DNA of 40,927 nucleotides from CAZDDA01 sp964568045 (GTDB lineage: Bacteria > Bipolaricaulota > Bipolaricaulia > UBA7950 > UBA9294): positions 1-40,927 of the forward strand of contig CAZMOL010000004.1 of the NCBI GenBank assembly GCA_964568045.1, given 5' to 3'. A program made the position numbers and the translations under genes. Shown one piece after another: positions 31,736-39,774 of this stretch. The first letter of the stretch is position 1. Each line of letters opens with the position of its first letter. The notes under the pieces were generated by a model, which worked only from the letters and a program-made list of their open reading frames with translations, searched no databases and was not told where the DNA came from.

Positions 31736-33777
31736 TCGCACGGGTTCTCCTTCCACTTCCGAGTGACCAAACATTCGACTTTCTCGTCCCGCTTGAATTG
31801 GAGAAAATAATTGCGATAGGGAAAAGGGTTCGGATTTGCTTTCAGGAATCGGAGCGTTGGGGCATCGTGGCGGACCTTGCACAGGAAAGCGACCATCCCG
31901 GCCCGTTGGAGCCGATTGTCGAGGTCATTGCGGCTCCCACGTTCACTCCAGGCGGGCTAACCTTCTGTGCAGATATCGCCAGGCATTACCTCGCACCGCT
32001 TGGACCGGTTGTCAACCGGATGCTCCCCCACAGAGTGAGCGGTCGGGCCGACCGGTTCTTCGCACTGGCCAAGGGATTGGAAGAGGTCGTTTCCCACTTG
32101 GCGTCCTTGTCACGCCGGGCACGCCGGCAGGCAATGGTGCTTCGCTTTCTCCTTGCCGAAACAGGTCCCTGTTCCGAAGCAGACATGCGCCAGCAATTGG
32201 GGTCGGTTCGGCAGGTGCTCGATCGGTTGATGGAGCAAGGTTGGGTTCGACAGGTCGAGCCGTCCGATCTTACCCCGAGTAGAGCCCAGCGCGAACAGCC
32301 TGCCTGGGTGGATCAACTCGCCGAGCGGATACCAGATGAGAAAGAGAGCCTCCTGTTCGCTCGAAGACGGTGGGAGGTGTATGTTCGCCTGATCGAGACC
32401 ACCCTCACCGACTCGAAGAACGTCCTCGTTCTCGCCCCGGAGATCCTCATCGGCTCGCAGCTTCACAGCGTCTTGCGCGACGCGTTTGGTGGTGGGGTTG
32501 ACCTCTATCACAGCAGCCTGCCTGAAGGCGAGCGAGGCGATGTGTGGGAACGCGCGCGAAGCGGGAACGCTCGCGTGATCGTCGGCACACGCTCCGCCCT
32601 GTTTCTTCCATTAACAGAACTCGGTCTTGTGATCCTCGATGAGGAGCAGGACTGGTCCTACAAGCAGGAGGAGATGCTTCCCTACTACCACGCACGCACC
32701 GTGGCACGCAAACGGCTCGAACAAGGTTTGCTCGTGTGGGGGTCCTCCGCACCATCGCTTGAGGCTTTCTATGAGGCTCAACGCGGTGGCCTCGCGCTGG
32801 TCCGTCCCGAGGAGCCCGAGACAGCATGTACTGCGCGCATCGTGGACATGGGCAAGGAGGGCGGGATTCTGAGTGAGTCGCTCGTGGAGGCAATTGATCA
32901 GACCGTGAGTCGGGGAAAGCAGGTCCTGGTCGGAGTCAATCGTCGAGGATACTTCCAGGCCGTGTTGTGTAAGGCGTGTGGCCGACCGGTTCGCTGTCCG
33001 AACTGTGGTGTGAATGTGACGTATCACGTACAGCGCGCCGTGCTTGTGTGCCGCGTGTGTGGCAAAACCCATGAGCTCATGCGTTGCTCCAACTGCGGGG
33101 CCCGAGCGCTGCGGTTTGTCGGAGTGGGAAGCGAGCGAGTGGAGCACGAGTTGCTGGAGCGGTTCCCCGGTGTGCGGGTTGTGCGGATCGACACGGATAC
33201 TCTCCAAACCTATCTCAGCAACGGTATTGCTGAGGACGCGGGCATTCTAGTGGCAACCCCGATGTTGGCCAAGGGGCCGCCGCTTCCTTCACTGGGGCTT
33301 GTGGCAGCGGTGGACGTTGACGCGCTCCTTGCGATTCCCAACTTCCGCTCTGCAGAGCGGACCTATCAGTATCTTACCGGACTCATCGGGCGGCTGGAAG
33401 TTGGAGATGCCATCATTCAAACCCGCTATCCAGATCACTACGCGTTGCGTGCGGCAGCAAGAGGGCACTACGACCAATTTGCCGAGCAGGAACTCCAGGA
33501 GCGACAGGAGCTGTATTATCCGCCCTTCTCCCATTTGGCGCGCCTGCTACTCACCACTCGCTCTGCGGCGAAGCGGCGCAAGGATCTGGCGCAGCTTGAG
33601 GCAGACTTGCACCGCTTTGAGGTAGAGGTTCTCGGCCCCGTGCGCCATCCGTTTCGGCGCGGGTGTGAGACCCTGCTCGTCAAGGGGCCCGACTTCGACG
33701 CCGTTCGCACTGCCTGTGCCGCGGTTCGCGAACAACAAACCGGTCTGGAGATCGATCTGGATCCGTTTTGGATCTAG
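31732..33777 (+). CDS. priA: PriA-like primosomal protein with degenerate helicase motifs
   Basis: PriA restarts stalled replication forks. This 681-residue homologue keeps the N-terminal 3'-DNA-binding domain (ARVLLPLPSDQTFDF), a winged helix, and all eight zinc cysteines (413, 416, 422, 425, 440, 443, 452, 455). Its ATPase motifs are ruined. The Walker A site GVTGSGKTEVY reads FARRRWEVY (209-217) with three residues fewer, DEEHD reads DEEQD (303-307), the GSATPS motif reads GSSAPS, GTQMIAKGHDFP reads ATPMLAKGPPLP (508-519), and the AGRAGR motif reads IGRLEVG (552-558). It should bind DNA but not hydrolyse ATP, as in actinobacterial PriA. No frameshift exists, so the loss is not a recent accident. 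Confidence 0.9.
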   Translation: MIARVLLPLPSDQTFDFLVPLELEKIIAIGKRVRICFQESERWGIVADLAQESDHPGPLEPIVEVIAAPTFTPGGLTFCADIARHYLAPLGPVVNRMLPHRVSGRADRFFALAKGLEEVVSHLASLSRRARRQAMVLRFLLAETGPCSEADMRQQLGSVRQVLDRLMEQGWVRQVEPSDLTPSRAQREQPAWVDQLAERIPDEKESLLFARRRWEVYVRLIETTLTDSKNVLVLAPEILIGSQLHSVLRDAFGGGVDLYHSSLPEGERGDVWERARSGNARVIVGTRSALFLPLTELGLVILDEEQDWSYKQEEMLPYYHARTVARKRLEQGLLVWGSSAPSLEAFYEAQRGGLALVRPEEPETACTARIVDMGKEGGILSESLVEAIDQTVSRGKQVLVGVNRRGYFQAVLCKACGRPVRCPNCGVNVTYHVQRAVLVCRVCGKTHELMRCSNCGARALRFVGVGSERVEHELLERFPGVRVVRIDTDTLQTYLSNGIAEDAGILVATPMLAKGPPLPSLGLVAAVDVDALLAIPNFRSAERTYQYLTGLIGRLEVGDAIIQTRYPDHYALRAAARGHYDQFAEQELQERQELYYPPFSHLARLLLTTRSAAKRRKDLAQLEADLHRFEVEVLGPVRHPFRRGCETLLVKGPDFDAVRTACAAVREQQTGLEIDLDPFWI

Positions 33778-34751
33778 GTCAAGTGAATCTCCACGACGTC
33801 CTTGTCCTGGAGCGTGTGATCGGAGGGAGCCTTCTGGCCGTCGAATTTTCCCGATCCCCACAGGCGAACGTACTTCAGCTTGTCCACAAACTCGCGATGC
33901 ACCGTCTTCACGGCGTCAAGCACGGTGCTGCCAATCGGCAGCGTATAAGGCTCGGTCAGATCGGGAGGCTTGCCGGGCAGCTTCGTGTACACACGGATGA
34001 TGCGAAGCGCCGTGAACACCTCCCTGCGCAGCGCGTCGAGCCCCGCCTGCGTCGTCGCCGATGTGGACAGAATCGGAAAGACGCTCAACAACGCATCGGC
34101 AGGAGTACGGTGATCGCTGAGATCCCCCTTGGTGAGGACGATTCGATACGGCACCGCCTTGATACGGAAATCCTCCGGCTCGAATGAGTACTCGGTGAGC
34201 TGAATGTGTCGCTCGCTGAGCAGGGTGTGGATCTCCGCTACCGAATCCGGTAGCTCTTCCGGTCCGCTGCCGTCGAGGGCGAGGAGGGCAAGATCGCTTT
34301 CACGAATGAGATTGTACACCCACGGTTCGGCGTACTCCGGAGTGACCGGCGGAAGATCGATCAGCTGAATTGGTACGTCCTCGAAGGTCATCATTCCGGG
34401 AACCGGAAGGACGGTCGAGTAGGGATAATCACCGATCTGGGGCTGAGCGTTCGTCAGCGCGGCGAGCAGACTCGACTTGCCGCTGTTCGGAGGGCCGACG
34501 AGGGCGACCTGTCCTGCTCCCGCACGCTCGATGTGGTCCGGCCCGCTGCTCCTGCCGCGTTTCTTTCGAGACTGGGCGTCGCGCAGCCTAGCAATCCGTC
34601 GCTTGATGTCGGCCTGCATCTTGTCCGTTCCCTTGTGCTTGGGGATGGTGGTAAGCATCTCTTCAAGTGCGGAGAGCTTCTCCTCCGGGCTCTGGGCGGC
34701 CCGGAACCGCTCGCGCGCCTTGAGGAAGTCTGCGGTGAGATTTGCCGGCAT
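33774..34751 (-). CDS. OBG/DRG-type GTPase with C-terminal TGS domain
   Basis: Predicted translation- or ribosome-associated GTPase of 325 residues. After a helical N-terminal region (LKARERFRAAQSPEEKLSAL ...) come G1 GPPNSGKSSLL, G3 DLPPV, G4 TKGD in place of the usual NKxD, and G5 STSA. The C-terminal TGS domain starts VYTKLPGKPPDLTEPY and ends HTLQDKDVVEIHLT. ATG 34751 is chosen because AAGGAGG sits 8 bp upstream; a longer in-frame reading exists but lacks a site. The stop shares the palindrome CTAG with the convergent priA stop. It follows the ATP-cone kinase on the same strand. Confidence 0.88.
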   Translation of the reverse strand: MPANLTADFLKARERFRAAQSPEEKLSALEEMLTTIPKHKGTDKMQADIKRRIARLRDAQSRKKRGRSSGPDHIERAGAGQVALVGPPNSGKSSLLAALTNAQPQIGDYPYSTVLPVPGMMTFEDVPIQLIDLPPVTPEYAEPWVYNLIRESDLALLALDGSGPEELPDSVAEIHTLLSERHIQLTEYSFEPEDFRIKAVPYRIVLTKGDLSDHRTPADALLSVFPILSTSATTQAGLDALRREVFTALRIIRVYTKLPGKPPDLTEPYTLPIGSTVLDAVKTVHREFVDKLKYVRLWGSGKFDGQKAPSDHTLQDKDVVEIHLT

Positions 34752-34824
34752 CGACGTTGCCTCCTTCGCTTCCAGGGTAATCGCAAGCGTGTAGCCGCGC
34801 AACAGGGAATCGGCTTTTGCGAGG

Positions 34825-36312
34825 CTACTCGTTGTGGGGAATCTCGATCGTGCTTTTCCCGATGAACTCGCGAATTACGCAATCACCTGGAATCAGACTC
34901 AGGTCGTCCACCTGAGAAAGAGTCAATCCTTCTACGGCATCGAGGAGGTGCTCGATGCGCTGGTAGCGGATGCGCGCATCGAGTAGGGACCCGTACTGGT
35001 CGAGGTCACCCTCCTTGGGCCAGATGCTCTCCTCTCCGGTGAAGAAGGGCTTCAAAGCAGGCAGATCGAACGGCATGCCCCCGTTGATGGTGTAATCAGC
35101 AAGCCCTTTGAGGGGAATGATGCTGAACAGCTCACCGGCCCGTACGTAGTGCCAATGAAGCAACGTCGCCAACGGCGGGTGATTGCGATGCTTCACATCC
35201 CGCAGCATGCGGCGCAACAGGCGCACGTCGTCAAACCGCGTCAAGCGTCGGCCGGTCCAATCGCCTTCGTAGAGAGGAGCCATCACCTCGATCTCGTACA
35301 GCGGATTCATCGCCTCGATGTACAGGCGAAACATTGCCCTGGGGTCGATTCCTTCGGTCATCGGCGGATAGAAACCGTGTAGGCAGTCAAGGAGCAGGAT
35401 CTGGTCTGGTTCTCGGTTGACCCGCTTGGTTCCGACGCGTCGCCCCTCCTTGAAACTGTAGATCGGCTTGTCCACGGTTTCACCGTCAAGGAGTGCGCGC
35501 AGGTGCGTGTTCAGAAGCTGAATGTCGATTGCCTCGGGGGTCTCGTAGTTGCGGTCGTTGATCCAATCGGTCGGATGCTCAATCAGCGGCCAGAAGTAGT
35601 CATCGAGATTAAGCATCAGAAAACGAAGTCCCTGTTCTTCAAGCCGCTGTGTCAGCTTGACCGTCGATGTGGTCTTGCCCGACGAAGACGGCCCACTGAT
35701 CCAAATCATCTGAATCGGGTCACCAGCCTCAATCCGCGCAATCGCCTTAGCCGCTGCCTCATCCAACGAGACCTCATATCGGGTGATGGCCGCATCGATC
35801 AGCGGCTTGAGCTTGTCCTGGCGCACGAGTTCGTTCAACCCCTCAACGGTATCGCAGCCCTGTTCCTTGTTCCAGGAAAGGAGCTGCTCCATGTACACGG
35901 ATGGATAGCCGTTTCGGACGAATTGTTCGTCGGTGATCGCGTGCTCGCGTACCCAGTGATGTCCCCAACGGAAACAGGCGTAGGCTTCCGAGATCCTGGG
36001 AAAACCGTAACTGGATAGAACATGGAGGACCGTATCCTGAACCTCCTCGATGGTGGGTGGAAAGTTGGACACCAAGTGATGGGGCTCGGCGTTCAAAGTA
36101 ATCACGACAAGATCGGACAGGCACTCCGCGATTCCCTCGTCGGTTTTCCCTGCGGCGAAGACCCGGTCGTTCACACCCTCCAGGTAGTCCTGCTCGAACC
36201 CGCCGACCGACTCCGCAGCACGCCGAATGGCGCGGACGATTCGCTCCTGATCGAAGGTGACCAGAGCGTGATTGCGCTTCATCACCTTGCCGATTTTGTT
36301 GACAACAGCCAT
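34825..36312 (-). CDS. ATP-cone fused to uridine kinase/phosphoribulokinase-like kinase
   Basis: Fusion protein of 495 residues. The N-terminal ATP-cone (VMKRNHALVTFDQERIVRAIRRAAE, residues about 10-100) is a nucleotide-sensing domain best known from ribonucleotide reductases and NrdR. It is followed by a helical linker and a P-loop kinase of the Udk/PRK group with Walker A GPSSSGKTTS, LNLDDYF and PIYSFKEGRR motifs, plus the catalytic-type segment LLDCLHGFYP. It may phosphorylate a nucleoside or sugar under ATP/dATP control (inference). Start is ATG 36312, only 9 bp beyond a TATAAT, implying a nearly leaderless mRNA; the upstream in-frame extension would lie within the promoter. Confidence 0.85.
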   Translation of the reverse strand: MAVVNKIGKVMKRNHALVTFDQERIVRAIRRAAESVGGFEQDYLEGVNDRVFAAGKTDEGIAECLSDLVVITLNAEPHHLVSNFPPTIEEVQDTVLHVLSSYGFPRISEAYACFRWGHHWVREHAITDEQFVRNGYPSVYMEQLLSWNKEQGCDTVEGLNELVRQDKLKPLIDAAITRYEVSLDEAAAKAIARIEAGDPIQMIWISGPSSSGKTTSTVKLTQRLEEQGLRFLMLNLDDYFWPLIEHPTDWINDRNYETPEAIDIQLLNTHLRALLDGETVDKPIYSFKEGRRVGTKRVNREPDQILLLDCLHGFYPPMTEGIDPRAMFRLYIEAMNPLYEIEVMAPLYEGDWTGRRLTRFDDVRLLRRMLRDVKHRNHPPLATLLHWHYVRAGELFSIIPLKGLADYTINGGMPFDLPALKPFFTGEESIWPKEGDLDQYGSLLDARIRYQRIEHLLDAVEGLTLSQVDDLSLIPGDCVIREFIGKSTIEIPHNE

Positions 36313-36321
36313 AGTAACGTG

Positions 36322-36327
36322 ATTATA
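36322..36327 (-). promoter_or_regulatory. -10 element for the ATP-cone kinase gene
   Basis: On the minus strand TATAAT lies 9 bp ahead of the ATG at 36312, with no Shine-Dalgarno between. The -35 at 17 bp is a poor TTCTTT. The promoter is back to back with the peroxiredoxin promoter. Confidence 0.5.
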
Positions 36328-36365
36328 GCCCGGCAAGGAGAGGAAAAGAAGGTGGGTTGGGTCAG

Positions 36366-36394
36366 TTGGACGATTCCCAGCGTGTTGGTAGGCT
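36366..36394 (+). promoter_or_regulatory. Promoter for the peroxiredoxin gene
   Basis: TTGGAC (36366-36371), 17-bp spacer, TAGGCT (36389-36394), placing the start near 36401, directly at the GAGGAGG ribosome site. The TAGGnT -10 agrees with two other promoters in the window. Confidence 0.55.
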
Positions 36395-36412
36395 AGGTTC
36401 GAGGAGGTGATG

Positions 36413-36883
36413 ATGCTCAAGATCGGTGAGGCAGCGCCGGCGTTCACACTGGTGGACGATTACGGCAAGACCGTGAATCTACTGGATTTTCGTGGTAGCA
36501 GAGTCGTTCTCTATTTCTACCCCAAGGCCAACACCCCCGGCTGTACCAGGCAGGCGTGTGCCATTCGCGACGTCTTCCCAAAGATCGAGGACAACGATGT
36601 GATCGTAATCGGGATCAGTCCTGACAAGCCAGCAGCGCTGGTTAAATTCCGCGAGAAGTACAACCTACCTTTTGTCCTGCTTTCGGATCCCGATCACAAG
36701 GTCGCAGAGGCATACAGTGCGTGGGGCGAAAAGAAGATGATGGGAAAGACCTTCTACGGCATTCTTCGTAGCCACTTCGCCATCGACGAACAAGGCCGGC
36801 TGACGGAGTTCACGCACAAGGTCAAGCCTGAAAAGACGGCAGATTTGGCGATTAAGCTGGTTCGCTTACGAAGCTCACCTTAG
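36413..36883 (+). CDS. bcp: Bcp/PrxQ-type thioredoxin-dependent peroxiredoxin
   Basis: Reduces hydrogen peroxide and organic peroxides with thioredoxin. The 156-residue protein starts MLKIGEAAPAFTLVDD. The peroxidatic cysteine is in NTPGCTRQAC, and the second cysteine five residues on is the usual resolving residue, so it is an atypical 2-Cys PrxQ. ATG 36413 is preferred: GGAGG ends 5 bp before, while ATG 36410 and GTG 36407 lie too close or inside the site. It is divergent from the ATP-cone kinase; the two promoters share about 100 bp. The stop overlaps the convergent HAD gene stop in TTAG. Confidence 0.93.
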   Translation: MLKIGEAAPAFTLVDDYGKTVNLLDFRGSRVVLYFYPKANTPGCTRQACAIRDVFPKIEDNDVIVIGISPDKPAALVKFREKYNLPFVLLSDPDHKVAEAYSAWGEKKMMGKTFYGILRSHFAIDEQGRLTEFTHKVKPEKTADLAIKLVRLRSSP

Positions 36884-37500
36884 GCGTTCTGGCGTTGTGC
36901 CTGATCAAGAAGCTGGACAATGATCGCTTGTACCTCGAATAGGTCAGCTGTCTTGTGGTAGAAGATATCCTCAGGCAAGAGAGGTTGTATCCACTCTTTC
37001 GTCCCCACGAGGACGACGTCCGTGATTCCGGCGCGGTGGGCGGCGAGGAGATCAAGATGCGTATCCCCGATGACGATCGCTTGGTCGGGCGTCACTTCCA
37101 GCTGTTTGAGCGCCGCAAGAAACGCCTCGGGATTCGGCTTGAACACGCCATCATCGCGGGTCAGGACAGTATCAAACGCAAGGTCATGTCGGCTAAGAAC
37201 GGCTTGGACGCTTTTGCGCGAGTTGTTGGAGACCAGCGCGCACTTGATTTGCCGAGCCTTTAGAAACGACAGCAATTCATGGGTCCCAGGGATCAGTGCT
37301 CCGTTGGCCACCCCCAGAGCTTCGTGCTTTTCCAGGATCTTTCGCCCTCGATCCTGCTCCGTTGGTGGCATCTCCTTTAGGTGATGTAGGATTGGCCGGT
37401 CATCCAGGGGCAAGCCGATCTCGTGGCGCAATCGTGGCCAGTCAATCGGCGCATCCCAGATCGTTCCATCCATATCGAACAATGCCGCACGAATTGCCAT
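36880..37500 (-). CDS. HAD-superfamily phosphatase (Gph/PGP-like)
   Basis: Predicted small-molecule phosphatase of 206 residues. Motif I is LFDMDGT (Asp nucleophile and second Asp), motif II SNNS in ALVSNNSRKS, the motif III lysine is in VFKPNPEAF, and motif IV is VIGDTHLDLLAA. A helical cap of the subfamily I type lies between motifs I and II (PIDWPRLRHEIGLPLDDRPILHHL). The start at ATG 37500 begins MAIRAALFDMDG; the further in-frame upstream stretch is not family-like. Phosphoglycolate is a common substrate of relatives but is not certain. Confidence 0.9.
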   Translation of the reverse strand: MAIRAALFDMDGTIWDAPIDWPRLRHEIGLPLDDRPILHHLKEMPPTEQDRGRKILEKHEALGVANGALIPGTHELLSFLKARQIKCALVSNNSRKSVQAVLSRHDLAFDTVLTRDDGVFKPNPEAFLAALKQLEVTPDQAIVIGDTHLDLLAAHRAGITDVVLVGTKEWIQPLLPEDIFYHKTADLFEVQAIIVQLLDQAQRQNA

Positions 37501-37566
37501 GGGGGATGAAGTGTAACCGAAAACGCGGTGAGGGTAGAATCGGTGCTGTAACCGAGGTTTGGGAAG

Positions 37567-38561
37567 ATGGAGAAAGGCATCAGAATGCACCTGGGCAAAA
37601 GCTGCTTGGCCTTCTGGATCATTGTTGTCGTCGGAGTAGCCTGTTGCACCAGCCTTGCGGAGGATGTCCCCGACTACCGGCAGGCCATGCGTAGCTTCGT
37701 CTGCGCGATCAGCAAAACGGCCAAAGGCGTCGATCTTGACTTCATCGTCATTCCCCAGAATGGCGAGGCGTTGCTGACAAAAACTGGCCAGCTTGACGAA
37801 CCGTTGGTGCAGGACTATCTGGAGGCAATCGATGGAATCGGTCGGGAAGAGCTGTTCTACGGCTATGCTGCCGACAACAAACCTACTCCTGAAGCTGTAC
37901 AGGCACCGATTTGTCCTTCCTTGATCTTGCAGAGGATAACGGACTTGAGGTGCTGGTTACCGATTACTGTTGGAGCCGGCAGTACGTTGATGCCTCTTTT
38001 TCAGGAAGCGCTGAGCGCGGCTACGTTTCTTTCGCCGCCGATCATCGGGAGTTGGACAGCATCCCAAGCTATCCCAAACGGCCGACCGACGAGAATGCCG
38101 CGTATGTCTATTCCCTTTCTGAGGTGCAGAACTTCCTCTAACTGATCAATCCGAGTGCATTTCCCGATCGCGCTTCGTTCCTAGCTGCCATACGAGAGAC
38201 GGACTACGACCTTCTCATCATCGACGCCTTCTTCGAAGAGGAAGCGCTCACGCCCGCCGAGATCGCCTCTCTGAAGACCAAACAGAACGGCGGCACGCGC
38301 CTGGTGATCGCCTACCTGAGCATCGGCGAGGCCGAGGAGTATCGCTACTACTGGCAGCCGGAATGGTTGCAGAATCTGCTGGCGTGGCTTCTTGAGGAGA
38401 ATCTGGATTGGCCGGGAAACCACAAAATCCACTACTGGGACCCGGAGTGGCAAGCGATCATCTGCGGGAATCGCGATTCCTATCTGGCAAAGATCCTGGC
38501 TGCCGGATTCGATGGTGTGTACCTTGACCTCATCGACGCCTTCGAGTATTTCGAACAGTAG
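37567..38561 (+). pseudogene. Broken secreted TM1410/MJ1477-type (GH114-like) protein
   Basis: Three pieces form one exported protein of the family once misnamed cysteinyl-tRNA synthetase-related. Piece one has a signal peptide (LAFWIIVVVGVACCTSLA) and the motifs FIVIPQNGEALLT and AIDGIGREELFYGYAADNKPTPE. Reading then shifts frame around 37896-37912 into LSFLDLAEDNGLEVLVTDYC, which runs to NFL and an in-frame TAA at 38139-38141. The same frame resumes at once with LINPSAFPDRASFLAAIRETDYDLLIID and continues through RLVIAYLSIGEAEEYRYYW to GFDGVYLDLIDAFEYFEQ at 38561. One frameshift and one nonsense codon make it a probable pseudogene. Sequencing error could explain one lesion but less easily both. 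Confidence 0.85.
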
Positions 38562-38618
38562 CCCCTCTTGTCTTCAGCATCCTGAAGTTGTAGTCTTGGT
38601 TAGGGAGTGATCTTAAAG

Positions 38619-38861
38619 GTGAAATATCTAGTAACGCTGCGGGAAGCCGAAGAGGGTGGCTACACTGTAGAAGTTCCGGCCCTTCCTGGCTGTATCTCCC
38701 AAGGGGATAGCTATGAAGAGGCGCTGGCCAACATCCGTGAGGCTATCGTGGCCTACCTCGCGGAACTAGAAGATGGCCTGAATCCCGACCAGCAAGTGCT
38801 CATCACCGAAGTTGTGGTAGAACTCCCTTCTACTACTAAAGAGAAAATTCCTCATGGCTAG
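38619..38861 (+). CDS. hicB: HicB-family antitoxin
   Basis: Partial-RNase-H-fold antitoxin expected to neutralise the HicA mRNA interferase encoded downstream. The 80-residue protein starts VKYLVTLREAEEGGYTVEVPALPGCISQGDSYEEALANIREAI, a standard HicB pattern. GTG 38619 fits family starts (usually MKYLV); GTG 38607 is possible but lies against its own GGGAG. There is no separate C-terminal DNA-binding domain visible. The gene overlaps hicA by 8 bp. Antitoxin-first order is the less common hicBA arrangement. Confidence 0.88.
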   Translation: MKYLVTLREAEEGGYTVEVPALPGCISQGDSYEEALANIREAIVAYLAELEDGLNPDQQVLITEVVVELPSTTKEKIPHG

Positions 38862-39078
38862 AAAGCTTCCGCTTGTCTCTGGGCGAGACGCGGTAATAGC
38901 ATTCGAGAGGACAGGATGGGTAACTAAGCGCCATCAAGGAAGTCACATCATCTTAACGAAGTCTGGTGTGCGATACAATTTATCTGTACCGGATCATCCG
39001 CAACTTAAAAGAGGCACGCTACGCAGTCTCGTCCAAAAATCTGGGTTAACGGTTGAAGAGTTTGTCCAACTCCTCTAG
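38854..39078 (+). CDS. hicA: HicA-family toxin (mRNA interferase)
   Basis: Double-stranded-RNA-binding-fold toxin of 74 residues that cleaves mRNA on ribosomes or free. The family signature KLPLVSGRDAVIAFERTGW, then RHQGSHIILTK containing the catalytic histidine, then VPDHPQLKRGTLRSLVQKSGLTVEEFVQLL, is complete. ATG lies inside the end of hicB. Its stop shares CTAG with the convergent membrane-protein gene. No truncation is seen. Confidence 0.9.
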   Translation: MARKLPLVSGRDAVIAFERTGWVTKRHQGSHIILTKSGVRYNLSVPDHPQLKRGTLRSLVQKSGLTVEEFVQLL

Positions 39079-39617
39079 AAACCCATGTACACCGAGATAA
39101 TCGGCACCGTGACCGCGCCGATGGGAACGCCCAATAGCCCGCCCCAGAATGCGCCAGCGATGAAGCTCATCCCCACGGCTTGGGGATAATTGAACCGCCC
39201 CCAGTAACCCTCTGGCACATCGAGGATAGGGATGGCAATGGCAAACGTGAGGGAGAAGCTGACTCCACCCACGAAGGCGGTTCCGGCAGCCCCCAATCCG
39301 GCACCGAGGATTGGAGAGAACCAGAGCGACGGTTCCTGTGCCAGGGTGACCTCAGCGATCCACCGACCCACCAGTGCCCCCGTAGCAGTCGCCGCGGCCG
39401 CAGCAGGAATGCTGATAAGGAGCAGGTCAGACCAAGGCGTCCCTTCCGGGCTCGGATTCAAGAACGGCCCGATGCCCAAGCCAAGGGCTGCTCCGAACAG
39501 CGTCATTCCCGTCCGGACGATCTCCTCTTTCTCGGGAGGAAAGTCGTTTGCGAGGACAGGCAAACAAGCGATGAGCGTCGCCAGCAGAAGGCAGATGACA
39601 AAACGTAGAAACTTCAT
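39075..39617 (-). CDS. Hypothetical exported or membrane protein
   Basis: No family is recognised. The 180-residue product starts with a clear signal sequence (MKFLRFVICLLLATLIACLPVLAND) and has Gly/Ala-rich hydrophobic segments (GMTLFGAALGLGIGPFL; LLISIPAAAAATATGALVG; ILGAGLGAAGTAFVGG; the final GAFWGGLLGVPIGAVTVPIISVYMGF), so four to five membrane passes are likely. ATG 39617 was chosen for the signal peptide; the longer upstream frame is not plausible. The ribosome site is weak. Confidence 0.7.
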   Translation of the reverse strand: MKFLRFVICLLLATLIACLPVLANDFPPEKEEIVRTGMTLFGAALGLGIGPFLNPSPEGTPWSDLLLISIPAAAAATATGALVGRWIAEVTLAQEPSLWFSPILGAGLGAAGTAFVGGVSFSLTFAIAIPILDVPEGYWGRFNYPQAVGMSFIAGAFWGGLLGVPIGAVTVPIISVYMGF

Positions 39618-39774
39618 GGCACCGCTATCGTAAGAAGAAAGAAGGAATCTTGTCAAGCTGTCTGATGCCACTCTCGGCTTTCTCGGCAGCCGTAGTTGGT
39701 AAAGGTCCATCGTAGAACCCTTGGACTCCAATGCTTCTTGAACCTACGGCGTGCTATCATCAGAATGGTGGTCT

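Noticed and set aside
37567..38561. Cysteinyl-tRNA synthetase call for the broken secreted protein
   Set aside because: This is a well-known misannotation; there are no HIGH or KMSKS motifs and a signal peptide is present.
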